Numbered from the stretch's first letter, positions 26,736-35,878 are shown. The stretch is DNA of 64,000 nt from an uncultured Pelagimonas sp. (GCA_947497905.1 CANMIH010000015.1:1-64000); one strand, 5' to 3'. The notes: generated by a model not told the origin, from the letters alone. Translations and numbers: made by a program.

Positions 26736-27090
26736 TGGGGGCTCGCACGACTTACCTTCACTGGGGCGATATTAGCTGGGCTGCGGGACAAATCATCACA
26801 AATCCATGCGCGCGGGCATCACAGCGTCTGACCCCTGCATATCTGCCGCATTCACCTGACCCAAATCCGATCAATTCCAGACTAACGGGGTTGAATCCTT
26901 CCCAGAAAACCAGAGATTTCGAAGCAACTCGCTGAAAAAACAGCGAATAATCAAACTCGCCGTAAGATCATTCCAATTCTAACGATCCCGACCCCGTGGA
27001 ACTGTTTGTTAAGACAGCCTGCTTATTCCTGTTTGGCAAGAAACGCACCTTTGCCGGTGCACCTGTTGCCAAGAGGAAAGCCGTATCAAC
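26736..27090. other. 355-bp intergenic region between the TetR gene and the che operon
   Basis: It separates a minus-strand and a plus-strand gene, so it should hold both promoters. I found no convincing RNA gene, terminator or long palindrome; GCCGGTGCACC near 27052-27062 is a short partial dyad. The GAGGAAAG ribosome site of the first che gene lies at its right end. Confidence 0.5.
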
Positions 27091-27375
27091 ATGCCAGATA
27101 TCCATTTCCATGCCCTAGGCGCGACCCGTGCCCGGTCCGGTGAGGACCCGCTGGTTCCGTTCCTGCTGAGCGCACGTCAAGGGCCTGTAACTGTATCCGC
27201 TCGCGACGTTCACCGCCTGGATTCGCACCGACTGCAGCTCCTGCTTGTCGCTGAACGTCAGTGGCAGATTGACGGCAAGGATTTCAAACTGACAGATATG
27301 TCCCCCTCTTTCCGCGATGGCCTAGAACGTTTGGGTATCGCCTCTGACCACTTCGACAAGGAGACGCTGCAATGA
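27091..27375 (+). CDS. STAS-domain protein heading the chemotaxis operon
   Basis: A 94-residue protein with a small STAS-like fold (VTVSARDVHRLDSHRLQLLL, ADRQWQIDGK-like strand, FRDGLERLGI). STAS proteins mediate protein contacts in signalling. A conserved phospho-Ser is not clear; SHRLQLL is the nearest candidate. Its stop overlaps the cheY start by 4 bp. It probably tunes or scaffolds the che pathway; no defined function is known to me. Confidence 0.75.
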   Translation: MPDIHFHALGATRARSGEDPLVPFLLSARQGPVTVSARDVHRLDSHRLQLLLVAERQWQIDGKDFKLTDMSPSFRDGLERLGIASDHFDKETLQ

Positions 27376-27746
27376 CCACCAAGGTTCTGGCTATCGACGA
27401 TTCGCGCACTATCCGAAACCTTCTGCGTGTTTCCCTGGAAGGGGCCGGTTTCGAATTCCACTCGGCCTGCGACGGCGTTGAAGGCGTAGAGGTCTTCCCC
27501 GACGTAGACCCCGATGTGGTGATCACCGACATCAACATGCCGAAAATGGACGGCTTTGGTGTCATCGACTCGCTGCGCAGTGGCCCAAATCGCACCAATG
27601 TTCCAATCCTGGTGCTGACCACAGAAAGCTCGGACGATCTCAAGGCCCGCGCACGTGGCGCCGGGGCAACCGGTTGGATCGTCAAACCCTTCGACGATGC
27701 CTCGCTGGTATCTGTTCTGCGTCGTCTCACCGGTCACGTGAGCTAA
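27372..27746 (+). CDS. cheY: CheY response regulator (first copy)
   Basis: A 124-residue single receiver domain with every key residue: acidic pair AIDDSRT, phospho-acceptor Asp in ITDINMPKMDG, Thr in VLTTESS, Lys in IVKPFDDA. It takes phosphate from CheA. With the second CheY at 31.2 kb, one copy may bind the flagellar switch and the other may act as a phosphate sink, as in other alphaproteobacteria. Confidence 0.93.
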   Translation: MTTKVLAIDDSRTIRNLLRVSLEGAGFEFHSACDGVEGVEVFPDVDPDVVITDINMPKMDGFGVIDSLRSGPNRTNVPILVLTTESSDDLKARARGAGATGWIVKPFDDASLVSVLRRLTGHVS

Positions 27747-27750
27747 TGCC

Positions 27751-29853
27751 ATGTCAATGAATTCAATCAGAGATACGTTCTTTGAGGAATGCGAAGAGCT
27801 CCTCGAAGCACTGGTTGAGGGTCTCTCCCAAATGGAAGAAGCCCCCGAAGATATCGAAGTTGTCAACGCGGTGTTCCGCGCGGTTCACTCAATCAAAGGC
27901 GGTGCAGGCGCCTTCGGTCTCGACCGTTTGGTGAACTTTGCACATACCTTCGAAACCGTCATGGACATGGTACGTGGCAACGAGCTTTCAGTTGACGAAA
28001 AGCTGATGGCAATCTTCCACCGGTCCGGGGATCAGCTTTCTGATCTTGTAGCCTCGTCACGTGACGAAACCGATCTGGATGAAACCTCCGAAAAGGCTCT
28101 GATCAAAGAGCTGGAAGGGTATCTGGGAGACAACGCCGGCGCGGATGATTTCTCGTTTGATGCGGTCACACTCGACTTTGGTGGCCCAGTTGAAATCGAA
28201 GACGCACCCGCAGAAGAGTCTATCGGCGAGCGTGTATTCAAAATTGCCTTCAAGCCCAAGAAAGAGCTTTATGAAAACGGCCATGAACCGCTGTTGCTCT
28301 TTGATGCTCTGGCAGAATTTGGCCCGCTCAAAGTTGAAGCAGACACAAGCCGCCTGCCCGATTTTGATCTCTTTGACCCAAATGATGCGATTCTGGCCTG
28401 GAGCCTGACGCTTCAGACGGCCGAAACCGAGACCACCTTGCATGAGGTGTTCGAATTCGTCGAAGGCCTGTGCGCCCTGGACATTCAAGTCGATGGAAGC
28501 GCGCCAGTTTTTAGCGCGGCGGTGGCAGCCGCCCCTGAACCGGAAGCGGCACCAGAACCGGCCGTTGAAGCAGCGCAAGACAATGAGCCCGTCGCAGCAG
28601 CGGTGGCGAAACCTGCTCCAGCGGCTGCTGCCACACCCGCCAAGGAATCGCGCGGCCCCAAGCCGACCCTTCGGGTTGACCTTGATCGCGTCGACCGCCT
28701 GATCAACACAGTTGGCGAATTGATCATCAACCAAGCGATGATTTCGCAGCGCATCGAAGAGCTGGATCTGCCCACTGTGGCCCATCTCACCAATGAGCTG
28801 GAAGCCTACAAACTGTTGGCACGCGACATTCAGGAAGGCGTCATGGCCATTCGTGCCCAGCCCGTCAAACCGCTGTTCCAGCGGATGTCACGGATTGTGC
28901 GCGAAGCCTCAGATGCCACCAATAAGAAAGCCAAACTGGTCACGGTTGGTGACTCGACCGAGGTTGACAAAACGGTCATCGAACGGCTGGCTGACCCGCT
29001 AACCCATATGGTGCGGAATGCGATCGACCACGGTTTGGAATCGCCAGAAAAGCGGGACGAAGCGGGCAAGGACCCTGTGGGAACCATCCGCCTCTCAGCG
29101 GCACACCGATCCGGCAGCGTATTTATCGAAATTGCGGATGATGGCGCGGGCCTGAACCGTGAGGTCATTCTGCGCAAGGCGATCGAGAAAAATCTGGTCC
29201 CAAAAGACGCAGAACTGTCTGATCCTGAGATCGACAACCTGCTGTTCCTTCCAGGGTTTTCAACTGCGGGCCAGGTGTCGAACCTGTCCGGCCGTGGCGT
29301 CGGCATGGATGTTGTGAAAAATGCGGTTCAGGCTCTGGGCGGACGGATTTCGATCAGTTCCACCCCCGGCAAGGGCACGACCTTTACCATCATCCTGCCT
29401 CTGACCCTGGCCGTTATGGATGGCTTTGTGATCTCGGTCGCAGACCAAACCATGGTTATCCCGATCTCGTCGATCCTGGAAACCATTCGCCCCAATCTGC
29501 GTGACATTCACGTGGTAGGAACCGATAGCGAGTTGGTCAGTGTCCGTGGGTCCTATGTGCCGATCGTCGATGTCGCCGACAGCCTTGGATTGGCCGAAAC
29601 GCAAGAAGGCCCGAAAACCGGGATTCTCCTTCTTGTTTCGACGGAGACTCAGGGTTTGACCGCGTTGCGAGTGTCATCGATCCATGATCAGCGTCAGGTC
29701 GTCATCAAAAGTCTGGAAAGCAACTATACCGCCATTCCGGGCGTCTCAGCCGCGACCATTCTTGGTGATGGTAAGATTGCTCTGATCCTCGATCCCGAGG
29801 AGCTGATCAAACTCGACCACTCCACTGGTTTCGACCTCATCCCCCAGCCATAG
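27751..29853 (+). CDS. cheA: Chemotaxis histidine kinase CheA
   Basis: A 700-residue cytoplasmic kinase. Hpt domain with His 46 (RAVHSIKGGAGAFG), a P2-like middle region, an Ala/Pro-rich linker (about 250-300), dimerisation domain (DLDRVDRLINTVGELIINQA), HATPase (MVRNAIDHGLESP, IADDGAGLNR, LSGRGVGMDVV, GKGTTFTIILPLTLA) and the C-terminal CheW-like domain. All catalytic boxes are intact. ATG 27751 lies 4 bp after the cheY stop; a second Met lies two codons in. Confidence 0.96.
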   Translation: MSMNSIRDTFFEECEELLEALVEGLSQMEEAPEDIEVVNAVFRAVHSIKGGAGAFGLDRLVNFAHTFETVMDMVRGNELSVDEKLMAIFHRSGDQLSDLVASSRDETDLDETSEKALIKELEGYLGDNAGADDFSFDAVTLDFGGPVEIEDAPAEESIGERVFKIAFKPKKELYENGHEPLLLFDALAEFGPLKVEADTSRLPDFDLFDPNDAILAWSLTLQTAETETTLHEVFEFVEGLCALDIQVDGSAPVFSAAVAAAPEPEAAPEPAVEAAQDNEPVAAAVAKPAPAAAATPAKESRGPKPTLRVDLDRVDRLINTVGELIINQAMISQRIEELDLPTVAHLTNELEAYKLLARDIQEGVMAIRAQPVKPLFQRMSRIVREASDATNKKAKLVTVGDSTEVDKTVIERLADPLTHMVRNAIDHGLESPEKRDEAGKDPVGTIRLSAAHRSGSVFIEIADDGAGLNREVILRKAIEKNLVPKDAELSDPEIDNLLFLPGFSTAGQVSNLSGRGVGMDVVKNAVQALGGRISISSTPGKGTTFTIILPLTLAVMDGFVISVADQTMVIPISSILETIRPNLRDIHVVGTDSELVSVRGSYVPIVDVADSLGLAETQEGPKTGILLLVSTETQGLTALRVSSIHDQRQVVIKSLESNYTAIPGVSAATILGDGKIALILDPEELIKLDHSTGFDLIPQP

Positions 29854-29869
29854 AAAACGGAGCTCCGTC

Positions 29870-30340
29870 ATGTCTGAAGCAGCAGCAGAAGCAGTCGCCG
29901 ATTCCCAGTTCGAGTTCATCACGTTCTCCGCTGGCGGTCAGAACTACTGCCTAGAAATCACCCAGATCCGCGAAATTCGCCGCTGGACCCCGGTAACGGC
30001 CCTACCCCACACACCAAATGATGTGTTGGGTGTGATGAACCTCCGCGGTGCCGTGATCCCAATCTTTGACCTCTCCGCCCGGTTTGGTCTTGGGGCCACG
30101 CCCTCAAACGAGCGTAACGTTGTCATCGTTGCCGCCGTAGAGGGCACAACCATCGGTCTCCTGGTTGAATCGGTCTCGGAAATCCTGTCGGTGGACAAGA
30201 GCGCCATCCAGGAAACCCCGGATATCAAATCCGACGCCACCAAACATAGCATCCGCGGCATGATCTCTGTCGATGAGGCCATGGTTCGGGTTGTCAATCT
30301 TGGAGCGGTTCTGGAAACCGAAACGGGCGCCGCAGCATGA
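29870..30340 (+). CDS. cheW: Chemotaxis coupling protein CheW
   Basis: A 156-residue adaptor linking chemoreceptors to CheA. CheW fold markers: EFITFSAGGQNYCLEITQIR, NDVLGVMNLRGAVIPIFDL, GLLVESVSEILSVD. It is slightly shorter than average but complete. ATG follows CGGAGC, and the stop overlaps cheR by 4 bp. Confidence 0.95.
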   Translation: MSEAAAEAVADSQFEFITFSAGGQNYCLEITQIREIRRWTPVTALPHTPNDVLGVMNLRGAVIPIFDLSARFGLGATPSNERNVVIVAAVEGTTIGLLVESVSEILSVDKSAIQETPDIKSDATKHSIRGMISVDEAMVRVVNLGAVLETETGAAA

Positions 30341-31227
30341 ATGTAGCGGCCCATATTCCTGACGGAGACGAGATCCCGTTCAGCGACGCCGATTTCAAAG
30401 CCTTGGCGGCGCTGGCACATGCCAACTTTGGGCTCAACCTTGCTGAAAGCAAGAAGCCATTGGTATACTCTCGTCTCATCAAGCGCTTGAAAGCGCGCGG
30501 AATATCGAGCTTCCGCGACTATCTGGCGCTTGTTGAGCAACCTCAAGAGGACAAAGAACGGCATGAGCTGATCTCTGCGCTCACCACCAATGTGACGTCC
30601 TATTTCCGGGAGAACCACCATTTCGAAATGCTGCGCGACAGCTGTCTGCCTGACATCATTCGAAATGCCAAAGCCGGGAAACGGGCGCGCATCTGGTCGG
30701 CGGGGTGTTCTTCGGGACAAGAACCCTATTCGATCGCAATGCAGCTGCTGACGGCGTTTCCAGACGCAGCGGCGCATGATGTGAAAATCCTTGCGACCGA
30801 TATCGATCCAAGGATCGTACAAAAAGCCGAAGCCGGCACGTATCCCAAAGATGAAGCCAAAGGCATTCCCGCGCCAATGGCTCAGAAGTGGACCCGTCCG
30901 TCTTCTGATGGGAAATCGTTTACGATTGCCCCAGACGCCAAGAAATTGATCACTTTTGGCGAATTGAATCTGATCAAAGAGTGGCCCTTTGGCGGTCCGT
31001 TTGATGTCATCTTCTGTCGCAATGTTGCGATTTATTTTGACCAACCGACCCAGCAAACTCTTTGGAAACGGTTCTGCGATATTTTGGCTCCGGGAGGACA
31101 TCTCTTTATCGGGCACTCTGAACGGGTGTCTGGTCCGGCGTCACAATCCTTGGCTGGTGTGGGTATCACCAGCTACCAAAAGACTGAAAACACTTTGCAA
31201 AATGCAAACGATAGGAGCCTGAAATGA
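30337..31227 (+). CDS. cheR: Chemoreceptor methyltransferase CheR
   Basis: A 296-residue SAM-dependent methyltransferase that methylates Glu residues of chemoreceptors. N-terminal helical domain, TTNVTSYFRENHHFEML, the SAM loop WSAGCSSGQEPYSIAM, LATDIDPRIVQKAEAG, and the catalytic-core VIFCRNVAIYF. It overlaps cheW upstream and the second cheY downstream, each by 4 bp. Confidence 0.95.
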   Translation: MNVAAHIPDGDEIPFSDADFKALAALAHANFGLNLAESKKPLVYSRLIKRLKARGISSFRDYLALVEQPQEDKERHELISALTTNVTSYFRENHHFEMLRDSCLPDIIRNAKAGKRARIWSAGCSSGQEPYSIAMQLLTAFPDAAAHDVKILATDIDPRIVQKAEAGTYPKDEAKGIPAPMAQKWTRPSSDGKSFTIAPDAKKLITFGELNLIKEWPFGGPFDVIFCRNVAIYFDQPTQQTLWKRFCDILAPGGHLFIGHSERVSGPASQSLAGVGITSYQKTENTLQNANDRSLK

Positions 31228-31610
31228 GTCTGAAAGATTCCCTGCGCGTCATGGTCGTGGACGACATGGCAACCAGCCGTGGACTGATCACCCAGGCTTT
31301 GGATGACATTGGTATCAAAAACTATGTCACCGAGAATGACGGGCGTCGCGCCTTTGAAAAACTCGCGGCGAGCCCCTGTCACCTGGTACTGTCCGACTAC
31401 AACATGCCCGGGATGGATGGCATTGGCCTGCTCAAGCACGTCAGAAGCCACCAACCGACCCAGAAAATGGGCTTTATTCTGGTGACCGGTCGCCCGACAC
31501 CCGAAATTGTTGCCGAAGCCAAAAAGCTTGGCCTCAACAACATGATCAAAAAGCCTTTCACCTCGGCATCGATGAAGCAATGCATCGAAAGCGTGGTAGG
31601 TCGGCTATGA
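31224..31610 (+). CDS. CheY-like response regulator (second copy)
   Basis: A 128-residue receiver with intact acidic pair (MVVDDMATS), phospho-acceptor Asp (LSDYNMPGMDG), Thr (LVTGRPT) and Lys (MIKKPFTSA). Sequence differs clearly from the first CheY, so the two should have different partners or lifetimes. Its stop overlaps the next start (ATGA). Confidence 0.92.
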   Translation: MSLKDSLRVMVVDDMATSRGLITQALDDIGIKNYVTENDGRRAFEKLAASPCHLVLSDYNMPGMDGIGLLKHVRSHQPTQKMGFILVTGRPTPEIVAEAKKLGLNNMIKKPFTSASMKQCIESVVGRL

Positions 31611-31966
31611 ACGCAACCCCGAGCTTTAAGATTTCCTCGGCTGATGCGACCGATGGGGTCGCATCCGAACTGGATGTGCTTTTGGATCGGTTGAAACGTC
31701 TCGAGGACGGGTTTGAAACCGTCCTCGATGCGGGCGGAGACACTCCGAGGGGTGTCACTTTGCAGATGTTTCAGGAAATGGACTTTATCGTGCAGTCGAT
31801 CGAGTCTCTTTCCACCTATCTCAGAGATGTCGCCAATGCGTCGCGTGATAATGGCGAGACCTGTTTGCATGAGGCCGTGTCCAAAATCCCGCTACGGGAT
31901 ATGGCAGCCCGTTTGAAAGGTCACGAGGCCGCCGCTCCGATCACCGGAGAAGCTGAACTTTTCTGA
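31607..31966 (+). CDS. Small CheZ-like helical protein in the che operon
   Basis: A 119-residue, mostly helical protein that I do not recognise as a named family. Helices cover about 17-41 and 48-80. The second holds FQEMDFIVQ, in which D59 and Q63 have the D-x-x-x-Q spacing of the CheZ phosphatase site. After a short flexible stretch (EAAAPITG) it ends GEAELF, an acidic tail like the CheY-binding C terminus of CheZ. ATG 31607 overlaps the CheY stop, so the two proteins are translationally coupled. A CheY phosphatase is a plausible role but is an inference; it could equally be an unrelated adaptor. Confidence 0.65.
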   Translation: MNATPSFKISSADATDGVASELDVLLDRLKRLEDGFETVLDAGGDTPRGVTLQMFQEMDFIVQSIESLSTYLRDVANASRDNGETCLHEAVSKIPLRDMAARLKGHEAAAPITGEAELF

Positions 31967-31989
31967 CGTCACCGGCTGGTCGGTGCGCT

Positions 31990-33093
31990 GTGGTCTATGA
32001 TGCAAGTGGGGATCCTGTGTCACAAAAACGTTTGATCATCGCCAGTCCTGACGCCAAAGAACGCAAACGACTTTTGTCGCTGCTGACGACCTTACCTGAA
32101 TTTAAGATCATTGGGTGTACCGGTGATCTGATGAACACGTACAACGAAGTTGAATCGCAGCTTCCCAATGCCGTGCTCATATCGGAATCCCTGGCGCGAC
32201 TGCCCGAATTTGAGGTGATGCGCGCGCTCTTCTCCGCTTTGGATGTGCGTTGGCTGGTTTTGAACAGCCTGTATGGGTCCGCCAGCTGCCTCTCACCTGA
32301 AAGCAAAGCCGCTTCTGATCTATTTGAGGTCCCAGGCAACGCCCCGGCAGATGTGATTGCCGGTCAGTTGCGTAGCCTGACCCGGCTCGGCCCGTCGCGG
32401 ATGCCGGCCCGCAGCAGCAGAACCGCGGCCTCATCTGAGCCATCACGCGCGCAACCTGCGCAGCCGTCTCTCGTGCGGCAGACGCAAACGGCCCAAAAGC
32501 TCATATTGATCGGAGCAAGTACGGGTGGTGTCGACGCGCTTCTGGCGATTTTATCCAACTTTCCCGTCGATTGCCCACCAACGATGATTGTCCAGCACAC
32601 CGGACCCGGCTTCGGGAACAGTCTCGCAGAATTGCTCAATCGCCAATGCGCGGCTCAGGTTGTATTGGCCGAGGATGACATCCCACTGAGATCTGGACAG
32701 ATTATCATCGGAGCAGGAAGCCGAAAACATCTCGTGGTCGACGGCACGCGTCAGTTGGTGGCAAAGCGGATCGACGCGCCCCCTGTGTCCGGACATGCGC
32801 CATCAGTTGATATGCTGTTCAACAGCGCGCAGGACCATGCCCCCAAAATCGCTGCCGCGTTGCTTACGGGTATGGGACGCGACGGCGCGGACGGACTTCT
32901 GGCATTGCGACGATCTGGTGCCACAACGTTTGCACAGGATGAAAAAAGCTCAGTTGTCTACGGCATGCCCCGCGCTGCGGTGGAACTGGGCGCGGCTCAG
33001 TCCGTTCTCCCCCTTAAAAAAATTGGCCCTGCCTTGCTCACGGCGCAGGTTCAAACAACGACACAAACAAGAGAGGCTGCTCATGACAGGTAA
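31990..33093 (+). CDS. cheB: Protein-glutamate methylesterase CheB with degenerate receiver
   Basis: A 367-residue enzyme that demethylates or deamidates chemoreceptors. The catalytic triad is present: S177 (IGASTGGVDAL), H203 (MIVQHTGPGF), D298 (TGMGRDGADG). The N-terminal receiver-like domain is degenerate: where CheB has the phospho-acceptor (LDxxMP) this protein reads NAVLISESLARLPEF, and the switch Lys is also missing (LFEVPGN). Control by CheA phosphorylation is therefore doubtful. Start GTG 31990; GTG 32017 is nearly as good. The final codons overlap cheD. Confidence 0.9.
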   Translation: MVYDASGDPVSQKRLIIASPDAKERKRLLSLLTTLPEFKIIGCTGDLMNTYNEVESQLPNAVLISESLARLPEFEVMRALFSALDVRWLVLNSLYGSASCLSPESKAASDLFEVPGNAPADVIAGQLRSLTRLGPSRMPARSSRTAASSEPSRAQPAQPSLVRQTQTAQKLILIGASTGGVDALLAILSNFPVDCPPTMIVQHTGPGFGNSLAELLNRQCAAQVVLAEDDIPLRSGQIIIGAGSRKHLVVDGTRQLVAKRIDAPPVSGHAPSVDMLFNSAQDHAPKIAAALLTGMGRDGADGLLALRRSGATTFAQDEKSSVVYGMPRAAVELGAAQSVLPLKKIGPALLTAQVQTTTQTREAAHDR

Positions 33094-33622
33094 TGGCGAG
33101 AAACTAGTGAATGTCATTCAGGGTGATTATGCCATCTCGGATAAAGCCAATGAGGTGTTGACCACGGTACTCGGGTCCTGTGTCGCGGTGTGTCTGTCTG
33201 ATACCAAGCGTGGCATCGGCGGCATGAACCACTTTCTGTTGCCCGACCGAGGCACCGGTGGCGCGGGCAGTGACAACGTCCGCTATGGCGCCTACGCTAT
33301 GGAATTGTTGATCAATGGCATGCTCAAACAAGGGGCTGACCGCAGCAATCTTCAGGCCAAGATCTTTGGTGGCGCCAATATGATGGGAAATTTGCGCGAC
33401 ATCGGTGGCTCCAACGCCGCGTTCGCGCGTCAGTTCCTCAAAGACGAGGGCATCCCCTGCATCGCTGAAAGTCTTGGAGGAAATCAGGCCAGGCGCATCC
33501 GCTATTGGCCGGTAACCGGACAGGCGCGCCAGTTGCTTGTTCAGGGCAATATCGAGGCGGAGGCACGTCCGGCCCCGCCGCCCAGGCCCAAGCCCGCAGC
33601 GCAGGATATCACCCTGTTCTAA
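33083..33622 (+). CDS. cheD: Chemoreceptor glutamine deamidase CheD
   Basis: A 179-residue deamidase. Catalytic Cys33 lies in TVLGSCVAVCL and His50 in GGMNHFLLP; KIFGGANMM and RRIRYWPVTG complete the family pattern. ATG 33083 overlaps the cheB end by 11 bp and has GAGAGG upstream. A Pro-rich linker (PAPPPRPKPA) leads to a terminal QDITLF tail similar in style to the GEAELF tail of the CheZ-like protein. Last gene of the operon. Confidence 0.94.
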   Translation: MTGNGEKLVNVIQGDYAISDKANEVLTTVLGSCVAVCLSDTKRGIGGMNHFLLPDRGTGGAGSDNVRYGAYAMELLINGMLKQGADRSNLQAKIFGGANMMGNLRDIGGSNAAFARQFLKDEGIPCIAESLGGNQARRIRYWPVTGQARQLLVQGNIEAEARPAPPPRPKPAAQDITLF

Positions 33623-33651
33623 TCACATCTTCTATCACGTCTGTGTTTGCC

Positions 33652-33692
33652 AAGGTGCGCTTCGACAAATCGAAGTGCACCTTCTTCTTTTT
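33652..33692 (+). terminator. Strong terminator of the che operon
   Basis: A 14-bp stem (33652-33665 with 33670-33683, one G-T pair) with a CAAA loop, followed by a T-rich run to 33692. It lies 30 bp after the cheD stop. Confidence 0.9.
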
Positions 33693-33724
33693 GCGTGTTA
33701 AAGCGGCACACGAAGGAGATCCCA

Positions 33725-35878
33725 ATGCAGCCTCAGCTCCCGTATACACGTGATCTTGTATTGATCGGCGGCGGTCATGCCCATGCTCTGGTGTTGCGTA
33801 AATGGGGGATGAACCCGCTTCCGGGCGCACGTGTCACAGTGATCAATCCCGGCCCAACCGCCCCTTATTCTGGTATGCTGCCCGGATATCTTGCCGGGCA
33901 CTATTCCCGCGAGGCCCTCGACATTGATCTTGTCAAACTGGCGCGATTTGCCGGGGCCCGTTTGATCAACGGCCATGCCACACATATTGATCCTCTTTCG
34001 AAAACCATACAGGTCGAAGGTCGGCCCCCGCTGATGTATGATATTGCCTCGCTTGATATTGGTATCACCAGCACCCTGTCCGATCTGCCCGGGTTTTCCG
34101 AACATGCCGTTCCCGCGAAACCCCTTGGGCCATTTGCGCGCGCCTGGTCGACGTTTCGCAACACCCAAGGTGCGGCCAAAATTGCCGTCATCGGGGGTGG
34201 AATTGCCGGTGTCGAAATCATCCTTTCATTTGCTCGGGCACTGAAAACCGACGGTCGCGAGGCCAGGCTCACCCTCATCGACAAAGATCAGATTTTGGCG
34301 GGTCTCCCCAAAAAAAGTCGCACCCACCTTCTGAAGACACTCACCAGCTGGGGCGTCACGCTTTACGAAGACTGTAACATCACAAAGATCACAGCCGACG
34401 GCATTCACACCGCCGCAGGGAACAAGATTGAGGCCAATTTCATCTGCGGTGCCGCTGGCGCCGAGCCTCAAGGATGGCTTGCGCAGACCGGACTAGAGCT
34501 AGCTGATGGATTTATCGAAGTCGGCCCAACGCTGGCCTCATCAGACCCTGCCATTTTTGCAACGGGCGACTGCGCTCATATGGTGGAAACGCCCCGGCCC
34601 AAGGCTGGCGTTTTTGCCGTGCGACAGGCACCGGTTCTGTTTCACAACCTGCGCGTTGCTTTGCAAGAGACTGGGCAGTACCAGACCTACCGCCCACAAC
34701 GCGACTATCTCAAGCTGGTGTCACTGGGCGAAAAATCCGCCCTGGCAGACCAGTTTGGCATGACATTCTCTGGCCCCCTTCTGTGGCGCTGGAAAAACCA
34801 CATCGATCAGAAATTCATGGATAAGTTTCGCAACTTACCCCAGATGCCCGCGCCCCAACTGCCCAAGGATATGGCTGCGGACACCAAATCTGTGTTGGGG
34901 GACAAGCCACTTTGCGGGGGGTGTGGCTCCAAAATTGGGCAATCCGCGTTGCAGGCGGCACTTCCACGCCCCGGCACGATACGAGACGATATCACCGCAC
35001 TGCCAGACGACGACGCGGCGTTAATACTGACCGGAGGAGCACAGCAGGTGATAAGCACCGATCACCTGCGTGCGATGACCCAAGATCCTGTCACCATGAC
35101 ACGTATCACAGCCCATCATGCCCTTGGCGATATCTGGGCCATGGGGGCGGCCCCTCAGGCGGCGACCGCCACGGTCATTCTGCCACGCATGTCGTCTGAA
35201 TTGGCGCAAAGAACCCTGAATGAGATCATGACAACGGCGCAGTCCTGCTTTGCAGAGGCCGGGGCAGAGATCATTGGCGGGCACAGTTCTTTTGGCAGTG
35301 AGTTGACCCTCGGTTTTACGGTGACGGGCCTATGTCATTCCCCGCCCATCACCCTCTCCGGGGCCCGAGCCGGAGATCAGCTCATCCTCACCAAACCCTT
35401 GGGGTCTGGCATTCTGATGGCCGCAGAAATGGCGGGACAGGCACAGGGGGATTGGGTGGTGCGGGCGCTCGATCACATGTGCAGAAGTCAAAAAGACCCT
35501 TCACGCATTCTATCGCGTGCCACGGCGATGACCGATGTCACCGGATTTGGGTTGATTGGGCATCTGCAAAACATCTGCCGACAATCTGGTGTCGGGGCTG
35601 ACCTCGATCTTGCGGACATTCCGTTTATGGACGGCGCGCTTGCCCTGGCGAAAGCCGGCCAAAAATCAACGTTGTTGCCTGAAAACCGTAAACTTCATCC
35701 ACAGATCCCAGAGGGACCGGAGTTTGATCTTCTGTTTGATCCTCAAACCTCTGGTGGTCTGCTGGCCAGCGTCTCAGGTGATGCTACTGCACTTGTCGAC
35801 AAACTGAAATCCTCAGGCCATGAAGCTGCTGTCATCGGCACCTGCACCGACACCCCTGGTCAGATCACCGTTGTCTGA
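33725..35878 (+). CDS. selD: Selenophosphate synthase fused to an NADH-dehydrogenase-like domain
   Basis: A 717-residue fusion. Residues 1 to about 380 are an FAD/NAD(P) oxidoreductase of the NDH-2 type (LVLIGGGHAHALVLRKWG, AVIGGGIAGVEIILSF, PAIFATGDCAHM). Residues from about 390 are SelD, which makes selenophosphate from selenide and ATP: catalytic Cys400 and Lys403 in GGCGSKIGQ, STDHLRAMTQDP, HHALGDIWAMGA, IIGGHSSFG, DVTGFGLIGHL. The Sec/Cys position is Cys. ATG 33725 has CGAAGGAGAT upstream. It converges on mnmH, which uses its product. The flavoprotein half may reduce a selenium species. Confidence 0.93.
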   Translation: MQPQLPYTRDLVLIGGGHAHALVLRKWGMNPLPGARVTVINPGPTAPYSGMLPGYLAGHYSREALDIDLVKLARFAGARLINGHATHIDPLSKTIQVEGRPPLMYDIASLDIGITSTLSDLPGFSEHAVPAKPLGPFARAWSTFRNTQGAAKIAVIGGGIAGVEIILSFARALKTDGREARLTLIDKDQILAGLPKKSRTHLLKTLTSWGVTLYEDCNITKITADGIHTAAGNKIEANFICGAAGAEPQGWLAQTGLELADGFIEVGPTLASSDPAIFATGDCAHMVETPRPKAGVFAVRQAPVLFHNLRVALQETGQYQTYRPQRDYLKLVSLGEKSALADQFGMTFSGPLLWRWKNHIDQKFMDKFRNLPQMPAPQLPKDMAADTKSVLGDKPLCGGCGSKIGQSALQAALPRPGTIRDDITALPDDDAALILTGGAQQVISTDHLRAMTQDPVTMTRITAHHALGDIWAMGAAPQAATATVILPRMSSELAQRTLNEIMTTAQSCFAEAGAEIIGGHSSFGSELTLGFTVTGLCHSPPITLSGARAGDQLILTKPLGSGILMAAEMAGQAQGDWVVRALDHMCRSQKDPSRILSRATAMTDVTGFGLIGHLQNICRQSGVGADLDLADIPFMDGALALAKAGQKSTLLPENRKLHPQIPEGPEFDLLFDPQTSGGLLASVSGDATALVDKLKSSGHEAAVIGTCTDTPGQITVV

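Noticed and set aside
26735-26935. 66-codon frame in the gap before the che operon
   Set aside because: No ribosome site, no recognisable pattern, Pro/Ser-rich as expected of random frames.
27030-27060. Sigma-54-type promoter (TGGCA...TTGC) before the che operon
   Set aside because: The GG-to-GC spacing is wrong for a -24/-12 promoter.
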